From assembly GCA_013399875.1 (NCBI GenBank), contig VXAZ01006807.1, positions 1 to 64,000 of the forward strand: 64,000 nt of DNA, given 5' to 3'. A program made the position numbers and the translations under genes. Positions 27,101 to 35,000 of this stretch are shown here, piece after piece. Below the pieces are notes generated by a model. The model was not told the origin of the DNA and made no database searches. It was given only the letters and a program-made list of their open reading frames with translations. Position 1 is the first letter of the stretch; each line of letters opens with the position of its first letter. This stretch comes from Gymnorhina tibicen. Its lineage: Eukaryota; Chordata; Aves; Passeriformes; Artamidae.

Positions 27101-30100
27101 TTAAAAAAGATGCAGACAGAGATCATCTGCCTTTCTGGTAGGACAAACTGCACATACTGGAATAGACAGAGATATAGAAGAGACTGTTTGAGTTGGAAGG
27201 GACCTACAAGGATCATCCAGTCCAACTGCCTGGTCAATTCAGGGCTGACCAAGTTAAAACAGGTTGTTAAGGGCATTGTCCAAACACCTCCTAAACACTG
27301 ACAGGCCTGGGGCATTGCCCCCCTCTCTAGGAAGCCTGCTCCAATATTTGACCACCCTGTCAGTAAAGAAAGTTTCATGCCTTTTTTTCCCTTCGGTAGA
27401 ATTAGGGCACTTTCCCTTCTCATGCAGTTGAGAGGATTGTAGAAGTTTCAGAGGATGTATTAATGTAGGAAATGTTTCAAATCCTTTGATATTGTTCAGG
27501 AGGAAGATCAGTGTATGAATATAAATTGTTGCCATTCCTTCCACAGAAATGTCAGGCCCTCCATTTCAGATAGCTTCAATGGATGAAAATGGAATCCTCA
27601 ATATGTGGGTGAGTAATATATGTATGAAAAGAGAGAGTATAATGTGTAATAAAATACTTCAAATATAACAACTCAAATTCAGAATTTCTGATGAGAACTG
27701 CCTCCCTGAAAGTACGGCAACACTAATTCTGTTGGAATTCTCCTTAAAAGTTTTGATCTGACTCCCTAATGTTATCTTCAGGCAAAAGTATTAACAGGTA
27801 CATGAATTCATGAAAAAAGGCAATCAGTAGTTTTGCTTCATAAAAATATGTTCACCTATTTCTATTAGTTGATATTTAGGTTGGAAAAGACCCCCGAGCA
27901 CCTACTTTATTTTAGAATCACAGTGGTGTCAGAGACTACTGAATATAGGGAAGAAATTAAATTCATAATTTATATAAAAGAAATACTCAAGAGATAAAAA
28001 GTGAAAATCAGAGGATAAAATTTGCTTGCCTAAAATATGATGGTCAGGAAAGCACCAGGTCTGCTGCTCTTAATTTCTGTCCTGATAACTCTTCTATCCC
28101 ATGTTTTCAGTGGCTTTTTTCCTGATGCAGCTTTGGCCCAGCTGCTGAACTTGTGAATAATAAGGGATAAAAGTATTTCACCTCTGTACCAGTAATCAAG
28201 TTCCTTAAAGCCTTAACTTTATTTGCTTTAGTAACTTCAGTAGCAACAGATTCAGGCCAAATGATCTACCTTTTTTATTTCCTGTGTAGTGGAAAGTACA
28301 GGGAATGTGTTACAATTCCTTGTTTAGGGTTGGGGTTTTTTTGTGACTGACCAAACCAACAAGATGCCAACTAGCAATTAAGTGTAGAATGTAGCTTTCC
28401 ATATTCTGCTTTCCATCAGGGAACATCCAGCAGGCATGTGAAGCTATTTTTAGAATTGCAGACATTGACAGGGAAGAGAGAATCTACCTGTAATCATTGT
28501 AATGTTAGACCTGTCTCTCCAAACAGTCCTTTAGAGTTATTGCTGTTTCTATTATATTAGAGTTATTACTGTTACAACTACTTAAAAAACTTTGAAGTCT
28601 GGTACATACTGATTGTTTATTAATGTTAAACATTGACCTTTCAGGTAGTTGTTGAATTACAAAAAGTGGATCTAGCTGGGTCACAGACTGACTTAGGTGA
28701 GTACTGTACATTAGAGGCAGAATAAAATGCTCCAGTTTTGAGCCTATGAAGTGAAAAGAGAAAGGAAGGGTCACTGATGCCGAGAAGTAGTTTAGAAGAA
28801 GGCAAAATTACTGAGAAAAAGATTAATTCTGAATAGTTCATAGCCAAAGTTTGAGGTTATTGGTTAGGTATAATGAGAATCATTTTCACTGCTATCTAAA
28901 TCTCATCTGCTATTGCTGTATTGGTAATTGCCACTAGACAACCACATTTCTTATAATGTCAAAGCAGTTTTCTGTGTTGTCAACAGCCTTTTTTTTAAAG
29001 AATATGAAATTCTGTGTCTTTGGTCCTCCTCTTTGTACTTTAGTTTTAACCAGACCTGTTATAATGCTTTGGTTGTTGCCTGTGTCTCCATTCTGAGAAT
29101 TGTCCTGCAAGCTCTTTTGTAGGTGAGATACTTAATTTACTGTGAGAAAAATTTTCTGTGAAAAATCTGAAGAACTAAGTCCATTCAGCCCTTTTTGAGT
29201 TATGTAAATTAAGAAAATTACATACTTTGTTCTTAACAAATTTACACTTAAATGCTTACCTAACTGGAAAGGGCTGTTATTAAATCCTTGTACATTTGAA
29301 AATACATAAATAAACAGTGAAGTAATGCCAGCAAACTAGAATTTTTGATCGGCTTCTATAAGCTCATGTGCAATGTCAGGCTATATTAAGCTGCTAAAGC
29401 TGGGTATTATGTCTTTGGAGAGGTACATTTTTAAGCTATGGTCGTGTTGACACAGTTTTACTGCAACCAGCAGTTAAAATTTTTTCCTCTTCAAAATACT
29501 GTTGTCTTTGAAAGATTTGAATTGTTTATGTTGTTCTCTGCTAACAAATAACATAGACCGACTTTATGGATGCATTATTGCAATATCTCATTACTATAAT
29601 TCATTGTTAAAGCTCCCAGTAACAAAAATGTACATTTTAACCCTTGGTAGAATTGGGTCTTACAGGGTGCTGAAAAGGAAATATGTAACTATGTTTCTAT
29701 TCCTGTCAAAGATTGTAACTCTTCAGATTTGAATTCTGAAGCAAATAGTTCTGAATTATGTAAGATTCTTATCTGCAGTAAACAATTTCCTTTTACTTAT
29801 TACCTTACAATTTAATTTATTGATTGCAGTTTTTAAAATTCAAAGTGCTTAAATCCATTCAAATAATAATTTTGTATAATTTTAGGTTTAGTTCCTGGAG
29901 GGAAAGTGAAGTTAGTACATAGCTCTACTATGGAATTGAATAACAGGTAAGGAAACTGGGGCATTTCAATTTTACATATGTTTCTCACAAAGCTAATTTT
30001 TCCTATACTTTACTAATTTGCTGTTACATAAGATATATTTAACATTATTTTCTGTTTGTGGGGTTTTTTTAATACACATTTCTTCACAGATCTCGTCATA

Positions 30101-31935
30101 GACATTTTAGATCAAGAGTTTCTGTATGTGCTTGCACAGCTTTAGGAGACAATTTCCTGTGTTAATGTCATCTTTTGCCTTTGCCATTTTCCTCAGCCTT
30201 TTCCCAAAGGATGTTAGCCAGAGAATGCCACAGACACTGACGATTAAATTTCTGTCTTCTAATCCCAGTCACTTCATCGTTGGAACAAACATTGTGAGTA
30301 GCATGCTGGAATTCATCTTCTTGTTAATTTTTTGGTTTGGAAGCTGTCTCATTTAGTTGGAATTTTACCAGTAGACTGTATATAAAATTTATAATTTGAG
30401 GCTATTATTAATATCTGTTAGCTATTAAAATTTGTTTGCTAGTAAGGACCTTTTGAAGTAGCAGCTCTGTGAATTATTTAACTTTTTCCTGTAGTACCAA
30501 TAATGCAACTTTTGTTTTGTTTTGGTTAATTAATTTTGTTTATATTGTTCATAGGGTCTGGTAGGCCATGGTACAAGACATGATTTAAAAGTTGTTCCAA
30601 AGCTGTTCAGGCCCCAGGAGAGCAGACTGAGATCAATAAGCATCACTGCAATTGATTTCTTCCCTTTTGGAAAGCCACTATTTTTGGTATGAAAACCTTT
30701 TAATAGAAGCTTCATTTTTTAAGTACTTGCTTGATGTATTTAAACTAGATGTGATAGTTGATTTACCTCACTGATTCCAATCTGCCATGAAGGATGACAA
30801 AAAGAATCATAGAATCATAGAATCATTTAGGTTGGAAAAGACCCCCGAGATCATCAAGTCCAACCCTTAACCCATCGCTGCCAAGTCCACCAGTAAGCTC
30901 TGTACCTAAACACCACTTTTTATATCTTGCTTAGTTTGTTTTGTTCCAGAAGGTATTTTCTTTTTGACTGGGCTATAGGTTGGCTGTTCAGATGGAAGTA
31001 TTAGATTACACCAGATGACATCAGAGTACCCCCTCATGCAGTGGAATGACAGCACAAAGGGCCAGCCAATTATTGCCCTGCAGTGGGCTTTGACAAGACC
31101 TGCTGTGTTCTTTGCCCTGGATGCATCATCCAATATTTACATTTGGGATCTTCTGGAAAATGATTTGTTGCCTGTGGCAAAGCAGACTATCCCATCAGAG
31201 AAGTAAGTGCTCTCTTTTTAGCAAGACATTAATATTGCTGCAAGGGGTTTTTTGCTTGACTTTAAGTGGTCATTAGAATTTGCTTTTCTAACTCTATTTT
31301 GTGAACTACCAAAGGTGTAGAAACAAACTACAGTGAGCTAAATTTTGACTGTCTTCCCTAGGCTAAATTTAGCCTTGCTGAATATCCCTCTAACTAAAAG
31401 TTTTCCTGGTATCCTTGTAAACTATAGCAGCACACTGATAGCTTTTGGAGAGAGTATTACAATTTTTAAATTTTTTACACTGTACTGGAAAATGCCATCA
31501 AACATTGTTCATTTTTACAAGCTTGAAATAATTTTCAACCATGATTAGAAATTGATGATGAAATGCATGGGGGAAGAATTGTGTACTATATTTACATTAA
31601 ATGGTTGCAACTTGTGAAAAGCTAAAGAACATGCTGGCACTTGAGCAGAAAAGAAGTATAATTTAGTTGACTGTAAGTAACGTGATACAAACATGTTTGA
31701 AAGCACCAATTTCTATTAATTTTGCCTCAATTAAAGAACGCTCCTTTGTTCTTTTGATTTCAGGGTTGTAACTATGACTCTGCTGGGAGAGCCAGACAAA
31801 GCAAATGGATTGTTAGGCATCGTGCTGGCCAAGGAATCCGGACAGATAGACATTCAGTATGTAAAGAAGAAGTGGGCATTACCTCAGCCTGAGGAATCTG
31901 ACAAACTGCATTCTATTTTATTGCAGTCTTTCTAG
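5992..31935 (+). CDS. DYNC2I1: DYNC2I1 (WDR60), dynein-2 intermediate chain 1, 24 coding exons
   Basis: Spliced coding sequence: join(5992..6006, 8633..8686, 9524..9953, 10484..10536, 11155..11481, 12791..12846, 14061..14118, 15653..15730, 16900..17095, 18717..18819, 21566..21695, 22226..22337, 22705..22799, 23120..23246, 24132..24304, 24866..25028, 26367..26480, 27547..27608, 28645..28696, 29886..29946, 30197..30293, 30555..30686, 30979..31202, 31764..31935). The lengths sum to 3084 nt, 1027 residues plus stop, with every phase consistent. Human WDR60 is about 1066 residues. Family hallmarks: [14 protein letters not shown] near the start, a K/R/E-rich arm (24-330), an acidic YEDDFE repeat (352-365), [41 protein letters not shown], then WD-type strands VWNIW (651-655), VWDLRED (694-700) and IYIWDLL (949-955). 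In the known complex the protein joins WDR34 and the dynein-2 heavy chain for retrograde intraflagellar transport in cilia. The human gene is a short-rib thoracic dysplasia locus. A small extra exon in the arm cannot be excluded. Confidence 0.96.
6414..6441. promoter_or_regulatory. Possible NRF1-like and CRE-like sites in intron 1
   Basis: CATGCGCATG is a perfect 10-bp palindrome containing TGCGCATGC, close to the NRF1 site. It is followed at once by AACGTCAC (CRE-like) and by GTCAC-TGT-GTGAC, a 5-bp inverted repeat. Motif match only. Confidence 0.35.
7480..7506. repeat. Tandem repeat, 9-bp unit, 3 copies
   Basis: The unit ATTAGCATC occurs three times in a row, the last copy ending in T. Confidence 0.9.
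8633..8686 (+). CDS. DYNC2I1: DYNC2I1 coding exon 2
   Basis: Encodes [18 protein letters not shown], the most conserved N-terminal segment of the family. The acceptor is TTCTGTTGTAG and the donor is the unusual GTGGTT. Phase 0 on both sides. Confidence 0.95.
8687..9523 (+). other. DYNC2I1: Intron 2 of DYNC2I1
   Basis: 837 bp of AT-rich sequence with nothing else recognised. Confidence 0.85.
9524..9953 (+). CDS. DYNC2I1: DYNC2I1 coding exon 3, charged arm
   Basis: The largest exon (430 nt). It encodes a Lys/Arg/Glu/Asp/His-rich low-complexity arm with many RERD- and KDRE-like runs, as in WDR60. The + strand is strongly purine-rich, so other frames are also open; the frame [17 protein letters not shown] is the one that joins exons 2 and 4. 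Acceptor TTTTATTTTAG, donor GTAAGT, phase 1 at the end. Confidence 0.94.
9954..10483 (+). other. DYNC2I1: Intron 3 of DYNC2I1
   Basis: 530 bp with nothing else recognised. Confidence 0.85.
10484..10536 (+). CDS. DYNC2I1: DYNC2I1 coding exon 4
   Basis: A 53-nt exon encoding [18 protein letters not shown], with its first residue split across intron 3. Acceptor CTGTTTTCTAG, donor GTAAAG. Confidence 0.9.
10537..11154 (+). other. DYNC2I1: Intron 4 of DYNC2I1
   Basis: 618 bp with nothing else recognised. Confidence 0.85.
11155..11481 (+). CDS. DYNC2I1: DYNC2I1 coding exon 5, charged arm
   Basis: 109 codons of Lys/Glu/Arg-rich sequence starting [18 protein letters not shown] and ending RKKYDLR. 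It is probably helical or disordered. Acceptor TTTTCCTCCCTGCAG, donor GTAGGT, phase 0 on both sides. Confidence 0.93.
11482..12790 (+). other. DYNC2I1: Intron 5 of DYNC2I1
   Basis: 1309 bp with no recognised repeat or gene. The bird arm appears shorter than the human one, so a missed small exon here or in introns 3, 4 or 6 is possible, but I could not find a convincing one. Confidence 0.7.
12791..12846 (+). CDS. DYNC2I1: DYNC2I1 coding exon 6
   Basis: A 56-nt exon encoding [18 protein letters not shown] plus two bases. Acceptor CCTTTTACAG, donor GTAAAT. Phase 2 at the end, which exon 7 satisfies. Confidence 0.87.
12847..14060 (+). other. DYNC2I1: Intron 6 of DYNC2I1
   Basis: 1214 bp with nothing else recognised. 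Confidence 0.85.
14061..14118 (+). CDS. DYNC2I1: DYNC2I1 coding exon 7
   Basis: A 58-nt exon encoding [19 protein letters not shown] after one shared Arg codon. Acceptor TTTTTGAATAG, donor GTAAAA. Confidence 0.87.
14119..15652 (+). other. DYNC2I1: Intron 7 of DYNC2I1
   Basis: 1534 bp, mostly AT-rich. It contains the long inverted repeat at 14991-15297; nothing else was recognised. Confidence 0.85.
14991..15297. repeat. Long inverted repeat, 64-bp arms, 179-bp spacer
   Basis: The left arm is 14991-15054 and the right arm 15234-15297. The reverse complement of the right arm matches the left with no gap and, by my count, 57 of 64 positions identical. Both arms start ACCTAAGTTA and run through ACTCAATCTG and AATAAAATA to ACCAGGA. 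The 179-bp spacer is AT-rich and shows no coding potential. It could be terminal inverted repeats of a small non-autonomous DNA transposon or two old head-to-head copies of a short repeat. No clear target-site duplication was seen. Confidence 0.88.
15653..15730 (+). CDS. DYNC2I1: DYNC2I1 coding exon 8, start of acidic segment
   Basis: 26 codons from EMQDTHIS to NYEDDFE. The last seven residues open the acidic repeat that exon 9 repeats. Acceptor TTTTTCTCATTTAG, donor GTAAGT. Confidence 0.94.
15731..16899 (+). other. DYNC2I1: Intron 8 of DYNC2I1
   Basis: 1169 bp with nothing else recognised. Confidence 0.85.
16900..17095 (+). CDS. DYNC2I1: DYNC2I1 coding exon 9, acidic segment and conserved helix
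   Basis: It starts [16 protein letters not shown] and contains [16 protein letters not shown], which matches the family motif EIQEIQRAINAENERI closely. The acceptor TTACTTTCAAAG has only a short pyrimidine tract. Donor GTATGT, phase 1 at the end. Confidence 0.95.
17096..18716 (+). other. DYNC2I1: Intron 9 of DYNC2I1
   Basis: 1621 bp with nothing else recognised. Confidence 0.85.
18717..18819 (+). CDS. DYNC2I1: DYNC2I1 coding exon 10
   Basis: Encodes [17 protein letters not shown] and then [16 protein letters not shown], matching the human segment around CGIFVDF. I chose the acceptor ATATCACAG at 18715-18716 because it restores phase 1 and the conserved residues upstream of CGIF. A better-looking acceptor 22 bp downstream would shift the frame. 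Donor GTAAGT, phase 2 at the end. Confidence 0.9.
18820..21565 (+). other. DYNC2I1: Intron 10 of DYNC2I1
   Basis: The longest intron (2746 bp). AT-rich with only short open frames (at most 73 codons) and no recognised repeat. Confidence 0.85.
21566..21695 (+). CDS. DYNC2I1: DYNC2I1 coding exon 11, conserved linker
   Basis: Contains [20 protein letters not shown] followed by [15 protein letters not shown], nearly identical to human WDR60 and the strongest family signature. Acceptor CATCCTAAAG, donor GTGCGT. Confidence 0.97.
21696..22225 (+). other. DYNC2I1: Intron 11 of DYNC2I1
   Basis: 530 bp with nothing else recognised. Confidence 0.85.
22226..22337 (+). CDS. DYNC2I1: DYNC2I1 coding exon 12
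   Basis: Encodes [20 protein letters not shown] and then [17 protein letters not shown], matching the human [18 protein letters not shown] region. Acceptor TTCTACTTTAG, donor GTGAAG, phase 1 at the end. Confidence 0.96.
22338..22704 (+). other. DYNC2I1: Intron 12 of DYNC2I1
   Basis: 367 bp with nothing else recognised. Confidence 0.85.
22705..22799 (+). CDS. DYNC2I1: DYNC2I1 coding exon 13
   Basis: Encodes [20 protein letters not shown] followed by [11 protein letters not shown]; the human protein has PKIDTPRL and FLRAACQ at the same place. Acceptor TTTTTCACAG, donor GTACAC. Confidence 0.95.
22800..23119 (+). other. DYNC2I1: Intron 13 of DYNC2I1
   Basis: 320 bp with nothing else recognised. 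It ends in a weak acceptor. Confidence 0.85.
23120..23246 (+). CDS. DYNC2I1: DYNC2I1 coding exon 14
   Basis: Starts [19 protein letters not shown] (human VMAVLLEEDR) and reaches [10 protein letters not shown]. The acceptor is TATGTTTGAAAG, with a poor pyrimidine tract, but protein similarity fixes it. Donor GTAAGG, phase 1 at the end. Confidence 0.93.
23247..24131 (+). other. DYNC2I1: Intron 14 of DYNC2I1
   Basis: 885 bp with nothing else recognised. Confidence 0.85.
24132..24304 (+). CDS. DYNC2I1: DYNC2I1 coding exon 15, start of WD region
   Basis: Encodes [18 protein letters not shown] and [25 protein letters not shown] is the Trp-Asp-like end of a propeller blade (human VWDIWQPSGPQKVLI). 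Acceptor TTTTAATGGTTTAG, donor GTATGT. Confidence 0.97.
24305..24865 (+). other. DYNC2I1: Intron 15 of DYNC2I1
   Basis: 561 bp with nothing else recognised. Confidence 0.85.
24866..25028 (+). CDS. DYNC2I1: DYNC2I1 coding exon 16, WD blade
   Basis: Encodes [20 protein letters not shown] and then [15 protein letters not shown], a clear WD repeat. The acceptor is CTGTTTAAAAG, with few pyrimidines next to the AG. Donor GTGAGT, phase 1 at the end. Confidence 0.97.
25029..26366 (+). other. DYNC2I1: Intron 16 of DYNC2I1
   Basis: 1338 bp containing one sense-strand CR1 fragment; the rest is unremarkable. Confidence 0.85.
25240..25518 (+). mobile_element. CR1 LINE fragment, plus strand, in intron 16
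   Basis: Reads in the CR1 sense direction: AGTGATAGGACAAGGGGGAA, GGCACTGGAACAGGTTGG, CCTGGAAGTGTTCAAGGCCA, and ends AACCATTATATGATTTTC, a mutated form of the CR1 3' end. About 280 bp are kept. The left edge is approximate. Confidence 0.93.
26367..26480 (+). CDS. DYNC2I1: DYNC2I1 coding exon 17
   Basis: Encodes [20 protein letters not shown] and a serine-rich end. Human has [20 protein letters not shown]. Acceptor CTTATTTACAG, donor GTATGT, phase 1 at the end. Confidence 0.96.
26481..27546 (+). other. DYNC2I1: Intron 17 of DYNC2I1
   Basis: 1066 bp containing a minus-strand CR1 fragment that ends about 120 bp before exon 18. Confidence 0.85.
27176..27424 (-). mobile_element. CR1 LINE fragment, minus strand, in intron 17
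   Basis: GTTGGAAGGGACCTACAAGG, ATCATCCAGTCCAACTGCC, AGGGCATTGTCCAAACACCT and CTGTCAGTAAAGAAAGTTTC are reversed CR1 3'-region phrases. The antisense open frames here (to 151 codons) are repeat-derived. Confidence 0.92.
27547..27608 (+). CDS. DYNC2I1: DYNC2I1 coding exon 18, WD blade
   Basis: Encodes [20 protein letters not shown] and W (human [21 protein letters not shown]). Acceptor TTCCTTCCACAG, donor GTGAGT. Confidence 0.96.
27609..28644 (+). other. DYNC2I1: Intron 18 of DYNC2I1
   Basis: 1036 bp with one very short CR1 remnant near its start. Confidence 0.8.
27874..27898 (-). mobile_element. Tiny CR1 3'-end remnant in intron 18
   Basis: 25 bases (ATTTAGGTTGGAAAAGACCC and five more) are identical to 30825-30849 inside the CR1 relic of intron 22. 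The flanks do not extend the match. Confidence 0.6.
28645..28696 (+). CDS. DYNC2I1: DYNC2I1 coding exon 19
   Basis: Encodes [17 protein letters not shown] (human VVVELPKADIAGSISDL). Acceptor TTGACCTTTCAG, donor GTGAGT, phase 1 at the end. Confidence 0.95.
28697..29885 (+). other. DYNC2I1: Intron 19 of DYNC2I1
   Basis: 1189 bp with nothing else recognised. Confidence 0.85.
29886..29946 (+). CDS. DYNC2I1: DYNC2I1 coding exon 20
   Basis: Encodes [20 protein letters not shown] (human GLMPGGRVKLVHS). Acceptor ATAATTTTAG, donor GTAAGG, phase 2 at the end. Confidence 0.95.
30197..30293 (+). CDS. DYNC2I1: DYNC2I1 coding exon 21
   Basis: Encodes [20 protein letters not shown] and [12 protein letters not shown] (human [20 protein letters not shown]). 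The acceptor TTTTCCTCAG restores the frame and gives a protein one residue shorter than human at this point. Donor GTGAGT. Confidence 0.93.
30555..30686 (+). CDS. DYNC2I1: DYNC2I1 coding exon 22
   Basis: 44 codons: [20 protein letters not shown], then [20 protein letters not shown] and PLFL. Human has [20 protein letters not shown]. Acceptor TTGTTCATAG, donor GTATGA. Confidence 0.96.
30687..30978 (+). other. DYNC2I1: Intron 22 of DYNC2I1
   Basis: A 292-bp intron of which more than a third is a CR1 relic. Confidence 0.85.
30805..30915 (-). mobile_element. CR1 LINE 3'-end relic, minus strand, in intron 22
   Basis: Begins with nearly three copies of the octamer AATCATAG and continues TTTAGGTTGGAAAAGACCCC, ATCATCAAGTCCAACCCTTA, then GCTGCCAAGTCCACC. 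This is the reversed 3' end of CR1; about 110 bp remain. Confidence 0.95.
30979..31202 (+). CDS. DYNC2I1: DYNC2I1 coding exon 23, WD blades
   Basis: Encodes [32 protein letters not shown] and [17 protein letters not shown]. The GCSDGS turn and the IYIWDL strand are the best WD-repeat signatures in the protein and match human closely. Acceptor GGGCTATAG, donor GTAAGT, phase 2 at the end. Confidence 0.97.
31203..31763 (+). other. DYNC2I1: Intron 23 of DYNC2I1
   Basis: 561 bp with nothing else recognised. Confidence 0.85.
31764..31935 (+). CDS. DYNC2I1: DYNC2I1 coding exon 24, C-terminus and stop
   Basis: Encodes [40 protein letters not shown] and an end ILLQSF before TAG at 31933-31935. Human has GSIDIQHLKRRWAAPE and LLLQEALWPEGKLHK, so the bird C-terminus is about ten residues shorter. 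Acceptor TTTTGATTTCAG. Confidence 0.95.
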
Positions 31936-32010
31936 AAACAGGGTTGTACAATTTACTACAAAACGTGTAGTTTATTTTTGACTTCAATTAAAAAATTTGT
32001 GATGTAATTT
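31936..32010 (+). other. DYNC2I1: Probable 3' UTR of DYNC2I1
   Basis: AT-rich sequence after the stop codon up to just past the first poly(A) signal. A longer 3' UTR using later signals is possible. Confidence 0.55.
31987..31992 (+). terminator. DYNC2I1: Poly(A) signal ATTAAA
   Basis: ATTAAA, the common variant signal, lies 52 bp after the stop and is followed by TTTGTGATG and T/G-rich sequence of the kind found downstream of cleavage sites. Confidence 0.65.
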
Positions 32011-35000
32011 TATATTTGTATATTACTTGTATATATTTTAAAGACTGTCAATACAATATTTCAATTGAAACAATATATTTTATCATAAAAATAACAATCA
32101 AATTTACCATTATTGTACTCAAAAATATGATGGCTGTGTTTCATTATTGAAAGTACTCTAGATGTACATATATTTTTAAAAATGTGCATTCCTATAAATT
32201 GCACTGCTGTTTCTCATTAATCCACTCTGAAGGCAATCACAGCAATTCTTTGGCAAACATAAAGTTGTGTTTCTGTACAACCTGAATGTGGGGAGATTTC
32301 CACCTCTGGGGCTCTTAAACATTAATGCCTGGTAAAACTTTCATGTGTCTACCTAAAGACCTTATGCAAACATATCAAAATACAAATTAACATCACACAT
32401 ATCTATCTTCTGATTTTGACCCTGAAACTATGCAAAAGGAATACCTGACTAACTCAGGTTCTGAGATGTACCCTCCCTGTTTGGATCGAACTATGTGAAC
32501 AATATGCCTGGGAGATTTACTGAAATTCTAAATCCTTTGGGATTTCTGATGTAAAACAGAACATATTGAATCTGTTTAATTCTGCAAATAATTTCCAGAA
32601 CTCTTGTAGTGAGGAAGAGGACAGCTGTCTATTATATGATACTAATTTTTGTACACTACTGGTAAGGTTTGGACCAAGATGAAGCACTGAAAATGTCTTT
32701 TGTAATCTAAGAACACCTGGCTTAAAGAACATGAGTAAAACCTTGATTAAACAAGCTTGGATTTGGTGAAAAAATGGACAATTGGAAGACAATGCATTCA
32801 GTATTTAGTGAACCTCCTCCTTCTAAAGTAGCTTGAAATATTTGTAAGTTTAAATTAATTAATTGCAAGCTTTTTTCTGTGTAAATTGTTAACTTAAATT
32901 GAGAAAACTCAAAGTGGCCACATGATGGTGCCAAGTCACAGCAGTAAAAAATGAGTGCCTTATGAAAAAAACATTCACCACTTCAGCAGTTAGTCTGTTG
33001 TTGTCCATTGCACAGATCCAGAGAGCCCAAAGAACTATTGGAGAAATTAATATTTCAGAGACCGTTTTGCAATCCTAGTTCCTTGATTAGCCATGGACTT
33101 TTTTTTTAATGTCCGTAAACACAAGTGACCCTTCTTATCTTCATTGCTGACAAGAGTATACACTGCAGGTTAAATTAGAATAGCTTTAGTAATGCAGATA
33201 AAGAAGAAAGGGCAAGGTATTTTTTTCCAGTAAGGTAGCAGAGCATCTCTATTGATACCCACAGTAAAAGAACAACCCCAAGTCTCGCACTCTTTCCATC
33301 CCAAAGTGAGGCACACACTCCACACACTCCACCACTCCTTCCCTACAATTTAAGATCAAAATTAAATTTTGAAATTATAGTAGTATTCTGAAAGAAATCC
33401 ATTCTAGTTTCATCACTTTCATCACTTTTTCATCCCATTCTTAATTTTCTCTGCTGTACCCAGTTCTATACATGGAAACTGTAAGCAAAGGGTTGGGGGT
33501 TTTCTGCCTTATGCTGTGTGCAGTTGTGGTGGGCCTTTTCAATATGCAAAAAGGAAAAAACAGTGTCAGGCTTTGCATAGAAGTACCTGTCACTGCTTTT
33601 GAGCAGCTGTTTTTAGGTATGCTTGAATTCAAATGTCCAAATACCTTATTATTTTATGCTCGTACTGCTGGAGAGTCAGTTCCTGCACTGGGCCTATGCT
33701 GCTTGCCTGAAGGATTTTTCTCTCTTGAACTGGAAACTAATGTAAGAATATAAGTAATAATAAAAGTATCCTGGGCTGACAGTTGCTGTTATGCGAATGT
33801 GAGGAAAAAATGTGTGGCAGTTGCTCCTTTTTGTGCATGTTCTCTCAGTGGGTAAATGCAGGTCATTAGAGTGCAGGCCATGCAGTCTTAGCAGTTGGAC
33901 ATTTTGATATAACCATTTTTGGAGCATATAACCATTTTTGGAGCATATATCAGAAAAGTGGTAAGCATTGGCAGGCTGCAATACAAGGAAAGCAATTCCA
34001 TGCATACCGATTTAAGAAACTGTTTCAAACAAAACACTTAATTTTCCATCAGCTACTTCTAATGATTCTAAGTTCTATAAGGTGTTGGATTTTGTTCGTA
34101 AGAAGGCAACAAGATTAATTAGAAATGAGACTCTTATGAAAGAAAAAAGTTGACTGTATTTTCATATCCATATAATTTTTACTGGTGCCTCTGTTATGTG
34201 TTCACATGCACACACATTCTGTTGAATGATCTTTGTGTAGGATATAAACATTGCCATCACGAAACATTTCAACCAGACCCAATAAACGTATTTTTTCCCA
34301 CTTGTGGGCTATTTTGGAATACATATTCATAATAGTATGAACTGTAGTTGAAATTAACTGATCCACATAATAGAGACCATTCAAATGTTATAAAAGTTGA
34401 CCTATATTAATAACCATTATAAAATATGATCACTTGCTCTTAGATCAAGAAATCCTGGCAGCAAGGCTGATTAATTTTAAATTTGCAAAAGGCCAGAAAG
34501 TTTTGGATAAACTTCTGCTTTTATTTTCCACTTTATGAAAGTGCTTTGAAAGCCTTTTCTATTTTGAACATAAATATTAATACTGTTTTCATTCAATTTT
34601 GTCATCTCACAGATGGGAAAATCAAGTTTTCAGTAGCTGAATAGTAAGTTAACCAAGGAACAGAATTCTTGAATCAGATGGCTGATTTCTTACAACTGTT
34701 TAGAAATGCTTTTATTAACCTGTCAGCCTACATTTGCAGCAGATCTTGGGAGAACTGGAATAGAATAACTCTTCTTTTGTCCCAGAACATTTCTTTTTAG
34801 TTGTACTGAAGGTGACCATCCTACTCAATGCAATTTTGCCTTAATTAATCATAGGTGTGATTTAATTAAGTCATATTGAAGGATACTGGCACTTTGTAGC
34901 CTCCATAGGAAGGAAATATTCTGCAAGCTGGAATATTTTTACCAGAACACATTGATATCATAAAAATGGAAGCTTTTTCCTGAGGAGTTGCAAAGTCCAT

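Noticed and set aside
26968..27423. 151-codon minus-strand open frame in intron 17
   Set aside because: Its first half is CR1 and the rest is intronic; no family resemblance.
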